Positions 6,919 to 16,641 are shown, counted from the first letter of the stretch. The stretch is 32,802 nt of DNA from Pirellulales bacterium (GCA_016935315.1 JAFGRD010000049.1:1-32802); one strand, 5' to 3'. The notes: generated by a model not told the origin, from the sequence alone. Numbers and translations: made by a program.

Positions 6919-8343
6919 ATGAATACCTCCCAACGTCGTATTCCGCACGCTTTCCAGCTTTCGCGCCGTCGCTTCCTTGGAGCCGTTGCCGCGGCAGGGG
7001 CGTGCTCCGTCGTTCCCCGCCATGTCTTGGGCGGCGAGGGACACATCGCGCCCAGCGAGAAAACGACCATCGCCGGCATCGGCGTCGGCGGACAGGGCAT
7101 CCAGAACATGCTTCGTTTCGCAGGTTTTCCCGAAATCCAGATCGCGGCGGTTTGCGACGTCCATCGTGAAGGCGACCGCTACATGTCGTGGAACTGGAGC
7201 CAGGGCAAGGACACGCGGCTCGCCGGCCGCGAACCCGCCCGACGAGCGATTGAAGCCCGTTATGCGGAGCAGAAGGGCAGGGGCAAGTACCAAGGCTGCA
7301 ACACCTACGCCGACTACCGCGAGCTGCTTGATAAGGAAGACGTCGACGCCGTCATGGTCGCCACCCCCGACTTCTCCCACGCCGTCATCACCATGGCCGC
7401 CATCAAGAAAGGCAAACATGTCTACTGCGAAAAGCCGCTTACCTACTCGGTCTACGAAGCCCGGCAGGTGACCCAAGCGGCCCGAAAGGCCAAAGTCGCG
7501 ACCCAACTGGGCAATCAGGGTCAGGCGGAGAACAAGGCAAGAATGATCCAGGAGTTCATCCTCGACGGCGCGATCGGCCCGGTCCATGAAGTGTATGTGT
7601 CTTGGGGACGTGGGTTCTGGAATCCGCCCGAAGGTCCGGGACGTCCGCAGGAGACTCCGCCCGTCCCGGACGGCTTGGATTGGGACCTCTGGCTCGGTCC
7701 GGCACCGGCACGGCCCTACCACCCGTGCTATCATCCGTGGCGATGGCGCGACTGGTGGGACTTTGGCACGGGCCAGCTCGGGGACTTGGGTTGTCACCGA
7801 CTATCGACGATCTTCAAGGCCCTGAAATTGGGCAGCCCGACGAGGATCGAGGCCGAATGCGACGTGGTCAATCCGGAGATCTACCCGCGCATGTTCAACG
7901 TCCACTTCGAATACCCCGCACGCGGTGACATGCCGCCGGTCAAGCTGCATTGGCTCAGCGGTGGAGACCAACCGCCTCGACCCAAGGGACTCGAAGAGGG
8001 CCGACGCGTGTCGGGCGATATCATGATTGGCAAATCCGGCGTGCTTATGGGCCATCGGCTCGTACCGGAAACCCGGATGCGAGAATACGGTCCGCCGCCC
8101 CAGGTGCTTGCTCGCTCACCCGGCCACGACAGGGAATTCGTCAACGCTTGCCGCGGCGGCGAACCCGCCGGCTCCGACTTCGTCGCCCATACCGGCCTGC
8201 TCACCGAAGCCTGTCTGCTCGGCAACATCGCGCTGCGCACCGGCAAGACCCTCGAGTGGGATGGAGCCAACTTCAGAATTACGAACGATGAAGAAGCCAA
8301 CCATCTCCTTCATCGCGAGTATCGGGCAGGTTGGACGTTGTAG
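6919..8343 (+). CDS. Tat-exported Gfo/Idh/MocA oxidoreductase 2
   Basis: The protein has 474 residues with a twin-arginine signal (SRRRFLGAVAAAG) and a nucleotide-binding loop (IAGIGVGGQGIQNM). It also has the canonical catalytic motif CEKPLT with Lys172, and the C-terminal substrate domain containing WWDFGTGQLGDLGCH, whose Asp and His match the active-site DxxxH seen in the family. It most likely oxidises a sugar or sugar derivative with bound NAD(P) after export, as in Tat-exported glucose-fructose oxidoreductase-type enzymes. The start is supported by AGGAAGGA about 8 bases upstream. It stands alone, with 314 bp before it and a degraded stretch after it. The substrate is not deducible from sequence alone. 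Confidence 0.93.
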   Translation: MNTSQRRIPHAFQLSRRRFLGAVAAAGACSVVPRHVLGGEGHIAPSEKTTIAGIGVGGQGIQNMLRFAGFPEIQIAAVCDVHREGDRYMSWNWSQGKDTRLAGREPARRAIEARYAEQKGRGKYQGCNTYADYRELLDKEDVDAVMVATPDFSHAVITMAAIKKGKHVYCEKPLTYSVYEARQVTQAARKAKVATQLGNQGQAENKARMIQEFILDGAIGPVHEVYVSWGRGFWNPPEGPGRPQETPPVPDGLDWDLWLGPAPARPYHPCYHPWRWRDWWDFGTGQLGDLGCHRLSTIFKALKLGSPTRIEAECDVVNPEIYPRMFNVHFEYPARGDMPPVKLHWLSGGDQPPRPKGLEEGRRVSGDIMIGKSGVLMGHRLVPETRMREYGPPPQVLARSPGHDREFVNACRGGEPAGSDFVAHTGLLTEACLLGNIALRTGKTLEWDGANFRITNDEEANHLLHREYRAGWTL

Positions 8344-8660
8344 TGCCCGGGGGAAAGAGCAATGAAGACGCGGCTGACAGTGGCCGCCCTTGTCTTGTGA
8401 AGCTGGGTTGATTCGGCCGGGCCCGGACGTCTATTGACGCTTGCACAGTCAATGCGCGAGGGCGACGAACGGCAGCTCGGTTCTTCCGGCCTCCCGCAGT
8501 AACGTCGAGCGTACAGTCGTGGACGATCTTGTCGTGCTCAGCGTGCCGCAGTGATACGCAACGTCGCCAAAGGCCTCTCCAAAGCAAGACCACGCATGAT
8601 CGGTTCCACCCCTCGACTCGCCACACTTCCATTGGCCGTACTCGCCGCCGTTGTGTCCGG
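8344..8660. other. Intergenic region, no gene seen
   Basis: About 317 bases follow the second oxidoreductase without a convincing coding frame. They adjoin the YD-repeat remnant at 8661 and may be further decayed parts of the same gene. Confidence 0.4.
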
Positions 8661-8896
8661 CGGGCCGGTGGTGTAGGCGCCGCCGTCGGCCTTTGCGCGG
8701 TTGCCGTCGGCATCGTGATCATACGCTTCCTCGTCGACGCCGGTGATAGTGTGGTCGGCGGCAAAGAGCTGGGGGTGGCATCGTAGGTGAGTTCCGACGC
8801 GCCGTCGGCGCCGTGATGCTGCTCATTGACACGAACGAACACCTGTCGGATACTGAGGTTGCCCGGCGTCCACTGGAAACCCGGCGTCCACTGGAA
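8661..8896 (-). pseudogene. Decayed RHS/YD-repeat protein fragment
   Basis: On the minus strand one frame reads WTPGNLSIRQVFVRVNEQ and then SELTYDATP. After a frameshift it continues LFAADHTITGVDEEAYDHDA, then DGNRAKADGGAYTTGP. The YDxDxxGNR pattern is the hallmark of YD/RHS repeats, long surface or toxin-delivery proteins. No start, no full repeat array and no end are present, so this is a short relic. Its 5' end includes a perfect 18-bp tandem duplication, an in-frame repeat of FQWTPG. It lies against the start of the first GH36 gene and is antisense to it. The assignment rests on this motif and the frameshifted but consistent reading. Confidence 0.55.
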
Positions 8897-8897
8897 A
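8862..8897. repeat. Perfect 18-bp tandem duplication
   Basis: CCCGGCGTCCACTGGAAA occurs twice in direct succession (8862-8879 and 8880-8897). The second copy ends 14 bases before the AGGAG of the first GH36 gene, so the duplication changes that gene's upstream spacing. It repeats six codons of the antisense YD-repeat relic. Confidence 0.9.
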
Positions 8898-8919
8898 TCC
8901 CGTGCCGACGAGGAGAGTT

Positions 8920-11421
8920 ATGGAAACGTCACAGACACGCAAATGGATCGGCGGGGTCGCCTTGGCCCTGTTCGCGGTGCTGGTTGTTGGGAGCGTGTCC
9001 GCCGTCGACGTCACGCCCCAGGAACTGGCGCAGGCGAAACGCTGGGTCGCGGCGAAGTTTGCGGGAACGGCCGAGGCGAGGCAAACCGCACCAGGCCTGG
9101 TTGTCCTGGCGAATCACGATCCCGTGCTCAGGAATACACGCGGCGAAGGGCGGCCGTTGACCATCGCGAACAAGGAATATCGGCGCGGGCTGTACTGCCA
9201 TGCCACGAGCCACGTCATCGTTCGTTTGCCGGGACCCGGCAAAGCGTTTTCTGCGACCGTGGGCGTGGACTCGAACCCGCAAACCGTGGGCGGCCGGGGC
9301 AGCGTGGTGTTCTCCGTCAGCGTCGGCGGCAAGCGCGCGTTTCGGTCGGAGACGCTGCACGAAGGTGCGGCGGGCACGGCGGTCAAGGTTGAACTCGGGG
9401 GCGCGACCGAGTTCGTCCTGGAAGTCGGCGATGCGGGCGACGGGATATCCTGCGACCAGGCGGACTGGGCCGAGGCGCAGGTGGTCCTGAATGACGGCAG
9501 CGTCGTTTGGCTGGGAGAGCTGCCCTTCATCAAGCAAGGCGAGTTTGCCACGACCGATCCGCCATTCTCGTTTGTCTACGATGGCCGCCCGTCGAAGGAA
9601 TTGCTCGCCGAGTGGGCCGTGAAACGTGGCCGGCGGCAACTGGATGCTCAGCGGACGGAACATACCGTCACCCACACCGATCCACAGACCGGGCTGACGA
9701 TCCGTTGTGTGGCCGTCGAGTACCACGACTTTCCGACGGTCGAGTGGACCGTGTACTTCAAGAACACGGGGCCGGCCGACACGCCGCTGCTGACGGACAT
9801 TCAGGCAATCGACACCTGGTTTCGCCGCGGGAAGGACGGCGAGTTCACGCTGCACCACAACACGGGAAGTCCGGCGGGAATGAACGACTACCAACCGCAC
9901 GTGACGCCGCTTCAGCCGCAAGTGTCGCATCGCATCACGACCTCGGGCGGCCGCTCAACCAACAGCAACATGCCATACTTCAACGTGGCCTGGCCGGGCC
10001 AGGGCGTCATCGTGGTGCTCGGCTGGCCGGGCCAGTGGGCCGCGGAGTTCAGCCGCGACGATCGGACCGGCCTGCGGGTCCGCGGCGGCCAGGAACTCAC
10101 ACGCTTCAGACTCCTGCCCGGGGAAGAAGTCCGCACGCCGTTGGCCGTGGTGCAATTCTGGAACGGCACTCGCTTGCGTTCGCACAACGTGTGGCGCCGC
10201 TGGATGCTCGCGCACAATTCTCCACGTCCCGGAGGAAAGCCGTTCCCGCCCGGTCTGATGATGTGCACCAGCGATTTTTATCCCGGCATGAGGAGCACGG
10301 CCGCGGATGAGATCAAGTACGTCGACGCCTACGTCAACGCCGGCGTCAAGTTGGACTATTGGTGGATCGACGCCGGCTGGTACCCGTGCGAGCCGGAGGG
10401 ATGGCCGCGGACCGGGACTTGGGAGCCGGACCCGATCCGGTATCCCAAGGGACTGAAGGAAGTGGCCGACCATGTCCACGCAAGAGGTCTGAAACTGGTG
10501 GTCTGGTTCGAGCCGGAACGCGTCCACGCCGGGACGTGGCTGGCGGAAAACCACCCGGACTGGATACTGGGAGGCAAACAAGGCGGCTTGCTGAACCTGG
10601 GTGACCCGGCCGCCCGTCGCTGGCTCACCGAGCATGTCGATAGGCTGCTCACCGAGCAAGGAGTCGACCTGTATCGGCAGGACTTCAACATGGATCCGCT
10701 GGGTTACTGGCGCAGCCACGACGCACCGGATCGGCAGGGGCTCACCGAACTGCGCCACGTCGAGGGGTACTTGGCGTACTGGGACGAATTGCGTCGCCGG
10801 CACCCCGGCATGGTGATCGACACCTGCGCCAGCGGCGGGCGGCGGAACGACATCGAAACGCTCCGTCGCGCCGTGCCGTTGTTGCGCAGCGACTACCGTC
10901 TTGAACCGGTCGGGACGCAAGGGCACACCTACGGGATGGCGCAGTGGATTCCCTACTTCGGCACGGGCGTGTCGGATGCCAGTGATTACGTGGTCCGCAG
11001 CCACTGGTGCCCGTGGCTGGGCATCGGCCGAGAGCAGCCGCGCAAGGCGGGGCTCGACTGGACGCGGTACCACCGGATGGTTGACCAGTGGCGTCGCGCC
11101 CGCGATTACATGCTGGGCGACTACTATCCCCTGACTTCGTACAGCTTGGACGATTCGGCTTGGATGGCTTGGCAGTTCGACCGGCCCGATCTGGGCGCCG
11201 GCATGGTGCAGGCGTTTCGCCGCGCCGAGAGCCCCTATGAAGCCGCACGCTTCCCGCTCTACGGCTTGGAGCGGGAGGCCCACTACCAGGTCACCGATCT
11301 GGATACCGGGCGTAAACAGCAATTCAGCGGGCGACAGTTGCTACAGGAGGGTCTGCCGATCACCGTGCCGCAGCAGCCAAGCGCTCCGGTGCTGTTGTAT
11401 CAGAAGGAACCGCGCGGCTAG
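8920..11421 (+). CDS. Secreted GH36 alpha-galactosidase with NPCBM domain
   Basis: This 833-residue enzyme has a signal peptide (KWIGGVALALFAVLVVGSVSA). An NPCBM-type carbohydrate-binding domain follows at about residues 55-200 (KEYRRGLYCHATSHVIVRLP). Then come a beta-sandwich and the GH36 TIM barrel. The barrel shows LDYWWIDAGWY, VVWFEPERV, the candidate nucleophile Asp588 in YRQDFN, CASGGRRND and the candidate acid/base Asp658 in LLRSDY. The family removes terminal alpha-galactose (some members act on alpha-N-acetylgalactosamine) with retention. ATG 8920 was preferred to an upstream GTG at 8902 because AGGAGAG immediately precedes it and the signal peptide is then normal. A second GH36 gene follows after 69 bp, indicating an operon. 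The substrate polymer is unknown. Confidence 0.93.
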   Translation: METSQTRKWIGGVALALFAVLVVGSVSAVDVTPQELAQAKRWVAAKFAGTAEARQTAPGLVVLANHDPVLRNTRGEGRPLTIANKEYRRGLYCHATSHVIVRLPGPGKAFSATVGVDSNPQTVGGRGSVVFSVSVGGKRAFRSETLHEGAAGTAVKVELGGATEFVLEVGDAGDGISCDQADWAEAQVVLNDGSVVWLGELPFIKQGEFATTDPPFSFVYDGRPSKELLAEWAVKRGRRQLDAQRTEHTVTHTDPQTGLTIRCVAVEYHDFPTVEWTVYFKNTGPADTPLLTDIQAIDTWFRRGKDGEFTLHHNTGSPAGMNDYQPHVTPLQPQVSHRITTSGGRSTNSNMPYFNVAWPGQGVIVVLGWPGQWAAEFSRDDRTGLRVRGGQELTRFRLLPGEEVRTPLAVVQFWNGTRLRSHNVWRRWMLAHNSPRPGGKPFPPGLMMCTSDFYPGMRSTAADEIKYVDAYVNAGVKLDYWWIDAGWYPCEPEGWPRTGTWEPDPIRYPKGLKEVADHVHARGLKLVVWFEPERVHAGTWLAENHPDWILGGKQGGLLNLGDPAARRWLTEHVDRLLTEQGVDLYRQDFNMDPLGYWRSHDAPDRQGLTELRHVEGYLAYWDELRRRHPGMVIDTCASGGRRNDIETLRRAVPLLRSDYRLEPVGTQGHTYGMAQWIPYFGTGVSDASDYVVRSHWCPWLGIGREQPRKAGLDWTRYHRMVDQWRRARDYMLGDYYPLTSYSLDDSAWMAWQFDRPDLGAGMVQAFRRAESPYEAARFPLYGLEREAHYQVTDLDTGRKQQFSGRQLLQEGLPITVPQQPSAPVLLYQKEPRG

Positions 11422-11490
11422 AATGCGTGATGGAATACACGGAGTGACACACTTCGGCCGCTGAATCTCCATTATTTGAAGGAACACACG

Positions 11491-14211
11491 GTGAAGAAGA
11501 CCACGATATCCCTCCTGTTCTGGTTTGGCCCGACCCTTTTCGCAACCGCCGCGTCGGCAGCGGACTTGAGCGCCATGACGCTCTTCGGCTGTGACGACCG
11601 TGGGACGGTAGATCCAGCCTTTCGCAACAATTCCGGCCCCATCGACGCCGCTTGGGATATCTTTCTGTACAAGGGCGACGTATTTGACCCGGCATCCGGT
11701 GATGCGGAGAAGGTGCAATGGCTGAACCGGCGGGAAGATCATACCGTGCGGATTCCGCTGGGCCCGGGCACGCACACGTTTACTTTTCACTGCGAGTTCG
11801 GCCGCACATGGCCTGCCATCGGAGTGAATCTGTTCTTCGACGGAGTCGGCGAAAGGGCGGCGATTTCCGTGAGGGCCCCGATGCATGCGGGCGGTTCGAC
11901 GTATCCGGCTTTTGTCCAGAACGATGCCGACAAGACCATGGGATGGCCGCTCACCGAGATTCCCGCCTCGCGCTCGTTGACTTGCGGCGGTCCCGATACC
12001 CGCATCTGGGAATTCACGCAAGCGGGCAAAGACCTGAAAGTCACGTTGAAGAGCTTCCGCTGTTCGGTCCCGTCGGTCGACGGGAATCTGGATCTTGTCG
12101 GGCCGCACGAGATCGGCGCCAGCGGCAAGCCCGATTTGATCGGCCAATTCGTTCTGGAAGTCGAGCAGGTCAGTTCCAAGCCACCGGACTTGCTGGTGTG
12201 GTTGCAGACGATCGCCGGGATGACCGCCGGCGGCCCCGACATGGCCGATCGCTGGAGGGAGCAGCTTGACTGGGAGGACACACCTGAGCCTTTCTCGTTC
12301 ACCTTCGGCGGCGAGTCGTCCGCCCGGGTCCTGAAAAGATGCCGTCGCACAAGCGAGCACCAGCGACTCGACGCGGACCGCACCGCTCATGCCGTGCTTT
12401 ACTGCGATCCGGATACCGGTCTCCAGATACGTTGGGAAGGCGTCGAGTATCCGCGGTTCAAGACGGTTGAGTGGACGTTGTACTTCAGGAACACTGGCAC
12501 CTCGGATACGCCTCTGATTGACGACATCCAGGCGCTGGACTGCCGTTTTCAGCGATCCAGCGGCAGCAGCGAGTTCGTGCTGCACCACAATCGCGGCGAC
12601 ACGTGTGCACCGAACGGGTTCGAACCACGGACCAGGCAACTTGCCCCCAACGACGTGTTTCGCTCGGCGCCAAGCGGCGGACGACCGACCAACGGAGAGT
12701 TTCCCTACTTCAACCTCCGCGCTGGCTCGGAGGGAGTCATCATTATCGTGGGTTGGCCCGGACAATGGGCTGCCAGGTTCGCCCGCGATGGGGAGAGGTC
12801 GATCCACGTCGCCGCCGGCCAGGAGTTGACTCATCTGAAGCTTCATCCCTCGGAAGAGATACGCACCCCTCTGATCGTCCTGCAGTTTGCCGATCGGGGT
12901 GATTGGATTGACGCTCAGAATACGTGGCGTCGGTGGATGATCCAACACAACATTCCTCGGCCGGACGGCAGGCCGCTGCCGCTGCCCCTGCTCAACGCGT
13001 GTAGTTCGCATCAGTTTGCCGAGATGACCAAGGCAAACGAGCGGAACCAGATCGAATTCATCGACAGCTATCTGCAGAAGGGACTGAAACTGGACTACTG
13101 GTGGATGGACGCCGGCTGGTACGTCGGTGCGGCCGAAAAAGGCTGGCCCTGGACCGGCACGTGGGAAGTGGATCGCCGACCGCACCGGTTCCCGAATGGA
13201 CTGCGGGCAATCAGCGATCATGGACGTCGGAAGGACGTGAAGACGATCGTCTGGTTCGAACCGGAGCGTGTGGCGGCGGGAACGTGGCTGGCCACGGAGC
13301 ATCCGCAATGGGTGCTCGGCGGCACCGGTGGCGGGCTCTTGAACCTTGGCAACCCGGAAGCCTGGAGCTGGTTGGTCGATCACATTGACAAGCTCATCAC
13401 CGACGAGGGGATCGATCTCTATCGGCAAGATTTCAATATCGACCCCTTGGGCTACTGGCGCAGCAACGACGCCGAAGACCGACAGGGCATGACCGAGAAC
13501 CAATACGTTGCGGGGTATCTGGCGTACTGGGACGAGTTGCTGCGCCGCCATCCGGGCATGTTGATCGACTCGTGCGCTTCGGGCGGGCGCCGCAACGATC
13601 TGGAGACCATGCGCCGAGCCGTCCCGTTGCTGCGGAGCGACTACCTGTTCGAACCGGTCGGCCAGCAGGGGCACACGTACGGGATTTCGTTCTGGATTCC
13701 CTTCCACGGAACCGGGTATTGCCCGTCGAACACTGTCGGCTGGGGCTGGGGCACGGGCGGTGTCTCCTATGATGCTTACACCCGCCGCAGCAATATGTGC
13801 CCGTCCAACACCGCATGCTTCGATTTTCGGACGGATGTGGATGATGCGTTGATTCAGAAACTCTACCGCGAATGGTTGGAAGTCGGCCCGGACTACTTCG
13901 GCGACTACTACCCGCTGACCGCCCATAACCTGGATCAAGACACCTGGATCGCCTGGCAATTCCATCGGCCGCAAGCTGGCCGAGGGTCGATTCACGCGTT
14001 TCGCCGGCCCGGAAGCGATTTCTATGGCAGCCAGTTCAAGCTGAGAGGACTCCGTCCTGATGCCCAATACGAGGTGGGCAATCTTGACGAGCCGGACACC
14101 GTGATCATGACGGGGCGACGACTCATGGAGACGGGCCTGGAAATCGCCGTCAGGCAACGACCGGGCGCCGCCGTCGTCTTTTACAGGCGCGTCGATTCCG
14201 AGGCGCCGTGA
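11491..14211 (+). CDS. Secreted GH36 alpha-galactosidase paralogue with different N-terminal domain
   Basis: This 906-residue protein has a signal peptide (VKKTTISLLFWFGPTLFATA, cleaved near ASA). GTG 11491 is chosen over TTG 11476 because AAGGA lies about 6 bases upstream. The barrel closely parallels the preceding gene: LDYWWMDAGWY, VWFEPERV, candidate nucleophile Asp647 in YRQDFN, CASGGRRND and candidate acid/base Asp717 in LLRSDY. The first 250 or so residues differ from its neighbour at the very N-terminus (LFGCDDRGTVDPAFRNNSGP), suggesting another beta-sandwich binding module. The C-terminal part of the barrel also has an inserted loop (GWGWGTGGVSYDAY). Tandem duplication followed by divergence is the simplest origin. 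It ends 19 bp from the convergent minus-strand gene. Confidence 0.92.
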   Translation: MKKTTISLLFWFGPTLFATAASAADLSAMTLFGCDDRGTVDPAFRNNSGPIDAAWDIFLYKGDVFDPASGDAEKVQWLNRREDHTVRIPLGPGTHTFTFHCEFGRTWPAIGVNLFFDGVGERAAISVRAPMHAGGSTYPAFVQNDADKTMGWPLTEIPASRSLTCGGPDTRIWEFTQAGKDLKVTLKSFRCSVPSVDGNLDLVGPHEIGASGKPDLIGQFVLEVEQVSSKPPDLLVWLQTIAGMTAGGPDMADRWREQLDWEDTPEPFSFTFGGESSARVLKRCRRTSEHQRLDADRTAHAVLYCDPDTGLQIRWEGVEYPRFKTVEWTLYFRNTGTSDTPLIDDIQALDCRFQRSSGSSEFVLHHNRGDTCAPNGFEPRTRQLAPNDVFRSAPSGGRPTNGEFPYFNLRAGSEGVIIIVGWPGQWAARFARDGERSIHVAAGQELTHLKLHPSEEIRTPLIVLQFADRGDWIDAQNTWRRWMIQHNIPRPDGRPLPLPLLNACSSHQFAEMTKANERNQIEFIDSYLQKGLKLDYWWMDAGWYVGAAEKGWPWTGTWEVDRRPHRFPNGLRAISDHGRRKDVKTIVWFEPERVAAGTWLATEHPQWVLGGTGGGLLNLGNPEAWSWLVDHIDKLITDEGIDLYRQDFNIDPLGYWRSNDAEDRQGMTENQYVAGYLAYWDELLRRHPGMLIDSCASGGRRNDLETMRRAVPLLRSDYLFEPVGQQGHTYGISFWIPFHGTGYCPSNTVGWGWGTGGVSYDAYTRRSNMCPSNTACFDFRTDVDDALIQKLYREWLEVGPDYFGDYYPLTAHNLDQDTWIAWQFHRPQAGRGSIHAFRRPGSDFYGSQFKLRGLRPDAQYEVGNLDEPDTVIMTGRRLMETGLEIAVRQRPGAAVVFYRRVDSEAP

Positions 14212-14230
14212 CGCCGATGATGCGAGCGTG

Positions 14231-15205
14231 TCAGGGCGGACTTCGCTTGACGAACCGGCGGGTGAAATCGAGCACCGAGCGGGTGAAGGTGAACTGCTCC
14301 GTCTCGGGCGTGCTCCGCGACGGCCCCTCCACCCAGCTCTCGATAACATACTGATCCGGCACGCCTTGCACGAGGGCGTAGGCGTAACCCTGCTGCATGA
14401 CCGAAACGTACCACGTGGAATCGTCCGCCAATCCCCGCTTGGCCAGCGTGGGATAGCCGGAGGCCCAATAGATCAGGCTGAAGGGCAGCTTGCGCTGGCG
14501 GCAGTGCTGCTGAAGCTTCTTCACTTCCAGCCAACTCCCCCGGTTGAAGACGACGAATTCCGCCCAGTTCACGTCCAGCCGGTAGAAGTCCAGGCCGCGA
14601 ACCTGCAACTCGGCCAGACGCTTCTCCAACGCATCGAGCCAGCGGAAATGATCTTCCAGCGGAATCGACGGGTAGGTTTCGATGTCGCCAATCCGAATCT
14701 CGGGATAGTGCTTACGGACCAGTGCGATGAAGTTGGCTGTCTCCTGCACCGCGTAATCGTCCGACTCGTGGATGTGTTTGCGGCAGCAGAGCAGCGGTTC
14801 GTCCATCGCAATCGCATGGATCTCACCGCCAAGACCGCGAAAGCGGTCCCACGTGGGGTGCTGCACGCGGAACGTCTTCTCGCCGGTCACGCCCCAGGGC
14901 TTGACGGCCCCGACTTCCAACGCGAACGCAAGCTGCCACTGCCGCAGTCGGGCGAACCAGGCACGCAACTCGTCGTCGGTAAACTGCTTGTGCAACCAGT
15001 GGTCGGCGTACATCAGCACGTCGACCTCGGCCCGCGTCTGGCGCCAGGTGTCCGGCTTCTCGAACAGCTCACGAAAACACTTCCCGTTGTCGTAAGACGG
15101 CGGCGCCATCCAGACCGCGGGCTTCGGGCCACCGTCTTGCGCCCCCGCCTGCTGGCAGGAAAAGCAACCGAGCAGGCAAATGCACCACAGACATCTCTGG
15201 ATCAT
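14231..15205 (-). CDS. Secreted protein of unknown function, glycosidase-like TIM barrel possible
   Basis: The 324-residue protein begins with a short hydrophobic signal (MIQRCLWCICLLGCFSCQQA). LLGC could serve as a lipobox, so it may be a lipoprotein. The mature part has acidic residues spaced as in barrel enzymes: AIAMDEPLL, IGDIETYPSI, FYRLDVNWAEF, and aromatic YWASGYP. This suggests a glycoside-hydrolase-like fold, but no family was recognised and no catalytic pair can be named. It lies 56 bp downstream of the xylose-isomerase-like gene on the same strand, probably cotranscribed, and converges on the GH36 pair. The ribosome site is weak (AAAGAGAC). Confidence 0.8.
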   Translation of the reverse strand: MIQRCLWCICLLGCFSCQQAGAQDGGPKPAVWMAPPSYDNGKCFRELFEKPDTWRQTRAEVDVLMYADHWLHKQFTDDELRAWFARLRQWQLAFALEVGAVKPWGVTGEKTFRVQHPTWDRFRGLGGEIHAIAMDEPLLCCRKHIHESDDYAVQETANFIALVRKHYPEIRIGDIETYPSIPLEDHFRWLDALEKRLAELQVRGLDFYRLDVNWAEFVVFNRGSWLEVKKLQQHCRQRKLPFSLIYWASGYPTLAKRGLADDSTWYVSVMQQGYAYALVQGVPDQYVIESWVEGPSRSTPETEQFTFTRSVLDFTRRFVKRSPP

Positions 15206-15261
15206 GGCGGTGTCTCTTTCAGGATGAAGAGTGCGCAGGACCGGGAACCGTTCGCCCCGTA

Positions 15262-16263
15262 CTATTCCTGCTTGTCAAAGGCGGCGTCGAATGCCAACCG
15301 GCTGGGCTCGAAGTCGAGCTTGCGAACGTACTCGAGTGCCTCGAGTGCCCCGTGCTCGCGGTCCATGCCGCTATCCTCCCACTCGACCGAGAGCGGGCCC
15401 GTGTAGCCGATGTCGTTCAGGGCACGAATGACTTCCTCGAAGTTGACGCCGCCGCGGCCCAACGAACGGAAGTCCCAACCGCGACGTGGGTCGCCGAAGT
15501 TCAGATGGCTGCCGAGAATACCCGTCTTGCCGTTGAGCTTGACGATCGCGTCTTTCATGTGGACATGATAGATCCGGTCGGGAAAGGTGCGAATGAACTC
15601 GGCCGGATCCATACCCTGCCAAATCAGATGGCTGGGGTCGAAGTTGAAGCCGAACTCCCTGCGACAGTCCAGCGTCTCCAACGCCCGTTGGGCGGTCACC
15701 AGATCGAATGCGATCTCGGTTGGGTGGACCTCCAGGGCAAACTTCACGCCGCATTCTCCGAAGACGTCGAGGATCGGGTGGAACCGCTCGGCCAGGAGCC
15801 GGAAACCCTCGTCGATCATGGCGGGCGTAACCGGCGGAAACGAGTACAAGAGATGCCAGATACTCGAGCCCGTGAAGCCGTTTACGACGTCGATGCCGAG
15901 CTCTCTTGCCGCGCGGGCGGTGTCTTTGAGCCTCTCGGCCGCTCTGGCATTGACGCCGGCGGGATCGCCGTCTCCCCAGACATCGGGGGGCAACACCGAT
16001 TTGTGCCGGGCGTCGATGTTGTCCAACACGGCCTGGCCGACCAGGTGATTGCTGATGGAGAATACCCGCATGCCGTACCGCCCCAGGAGTTCGCGTTTGC
16101 GCCGGCAGTATTCTTCGTCGGCCAATGCCTTGTCCACCTCGAAGTGATCGCCCCAGCAGGCCAGCTCCAACCCGTCGTACCCGAACTGCTGGCACTTGCT
16201 GGCCAGCTCTTCCAGCGGCAAATCGGCCCATTGGCCGGTACACAGTGTTATCGGTCGTGCCAT
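15262..16263 (-). CDS. Xylose-isomerase-like TIM-barrel sugar isomerase/epimerase
   Basis: This 333-residue protein lacks a signal peptide and should be cytoplasmic. It belongs to the AP-endonuclease-2/xylose-isomerase-like TIM barrel family, with the four metal-ligand strands visible: [26 protein letters not shown] and LSVEWEDSG. Members isomerise or epimerise sugars, and some act in inositol or 3-keto-sugar pathways. ATG at 16261-16263 is preceded by GGAGGA about 7 bases upstream, so the longer open frame to 16362 is not used. It is first in a two-gene minus-strand unit and is divergent from the amidohydrolase-kinase operon. Which sugar it acts on cannot be read from sequence. Confidence 0.92.
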   Translation of the reverse strand: MARPITLCTGQWADLPLEELASKCQQFGYDGLELACWGDHFEVDKALADEEYCRRKRELLGRYGMRVFSISNHLVGQAVLDNIDARHKSVLPPDVWGDGDPAGVNARAAERLKDTARAARELGIDVVNGFTGSSIWHLLYSFPPVTPAMIDEGFRLLAERFHPILDVFGECGVKFALEVHPTEIAFDLVTAQRALETLDCRREFGFNFDPSHLIWQGMDPAEFIRTFPDRIYHVHMKDAIVKLNGKTGILGSHLNFGDPRRGWDFRSLGRGGVNFEEVIRALNDIGYTGPLSVEWEDSGMDREHGALEALEYVRKLDFEPSRLAFDAAFDKQE

Positions 16264-16641
16264 GTCACATTCCTCCGGCAACAGAGTGATCGAAGCGTGT
16301 ACCCAAGGCAAGAGTTGCTGTCGCCCCCTATTCTGGCCGAATGTTCGGTTGCAGGCAACCAACGGCCGGAATTTCCTGACGGGTGATCCTCAGGCGTTTG
16401 CCGGCCTCGGACTTGCAGTTTCGGCCTTCTGCGGCTATACCACTGGCTATGCCACTGGTACCCATGTTGAACTTGCTCAAAAGGGCTGCGGCAGACAGGT
16501 ATGCCCTGCCTTCGTTTTGTGTCTGGAATGCGGCGACGGTGCCTCCACATTCGTTGCACCGGTGCCGTGGGCCGGGCGTAAGCAGAACGTAGCCGAGACG
16601 GCAGACGGGAGATCAGCCATTCTTCTAGGGAGAGTTCAGCC
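16264..16641. other. Divergent intergenic region with a 12-bp tandem repeat
   Basis: These 378 bases separate two divergent operons and must hold both promoters, though none is obvious. GGCTATACCACT/GGCTATGCCACT at 16433-16456 is an imperfect 12-bp tandem repeat. A minus-strand frame through it reads RCNECGGTVAAFQ upstream and SGIASGIA at the repeat. It has no start codon, so it is not called as a gene. Confidence 0.4.

Noticed and set aside
11341-14349. 1002-residue minus-strand open frame
   Set aside because: It runs opposite the second GH36 gene and into its neighbours; there is no ribosome site or recognisable domain.
16300-16600. Minus-strand frame with a CNECGG motif, possibly a zinc-ribbon fragment
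   Set aside because: A stop codon precedes it, it has no start, and one Cys pair is not enough to support a gene.
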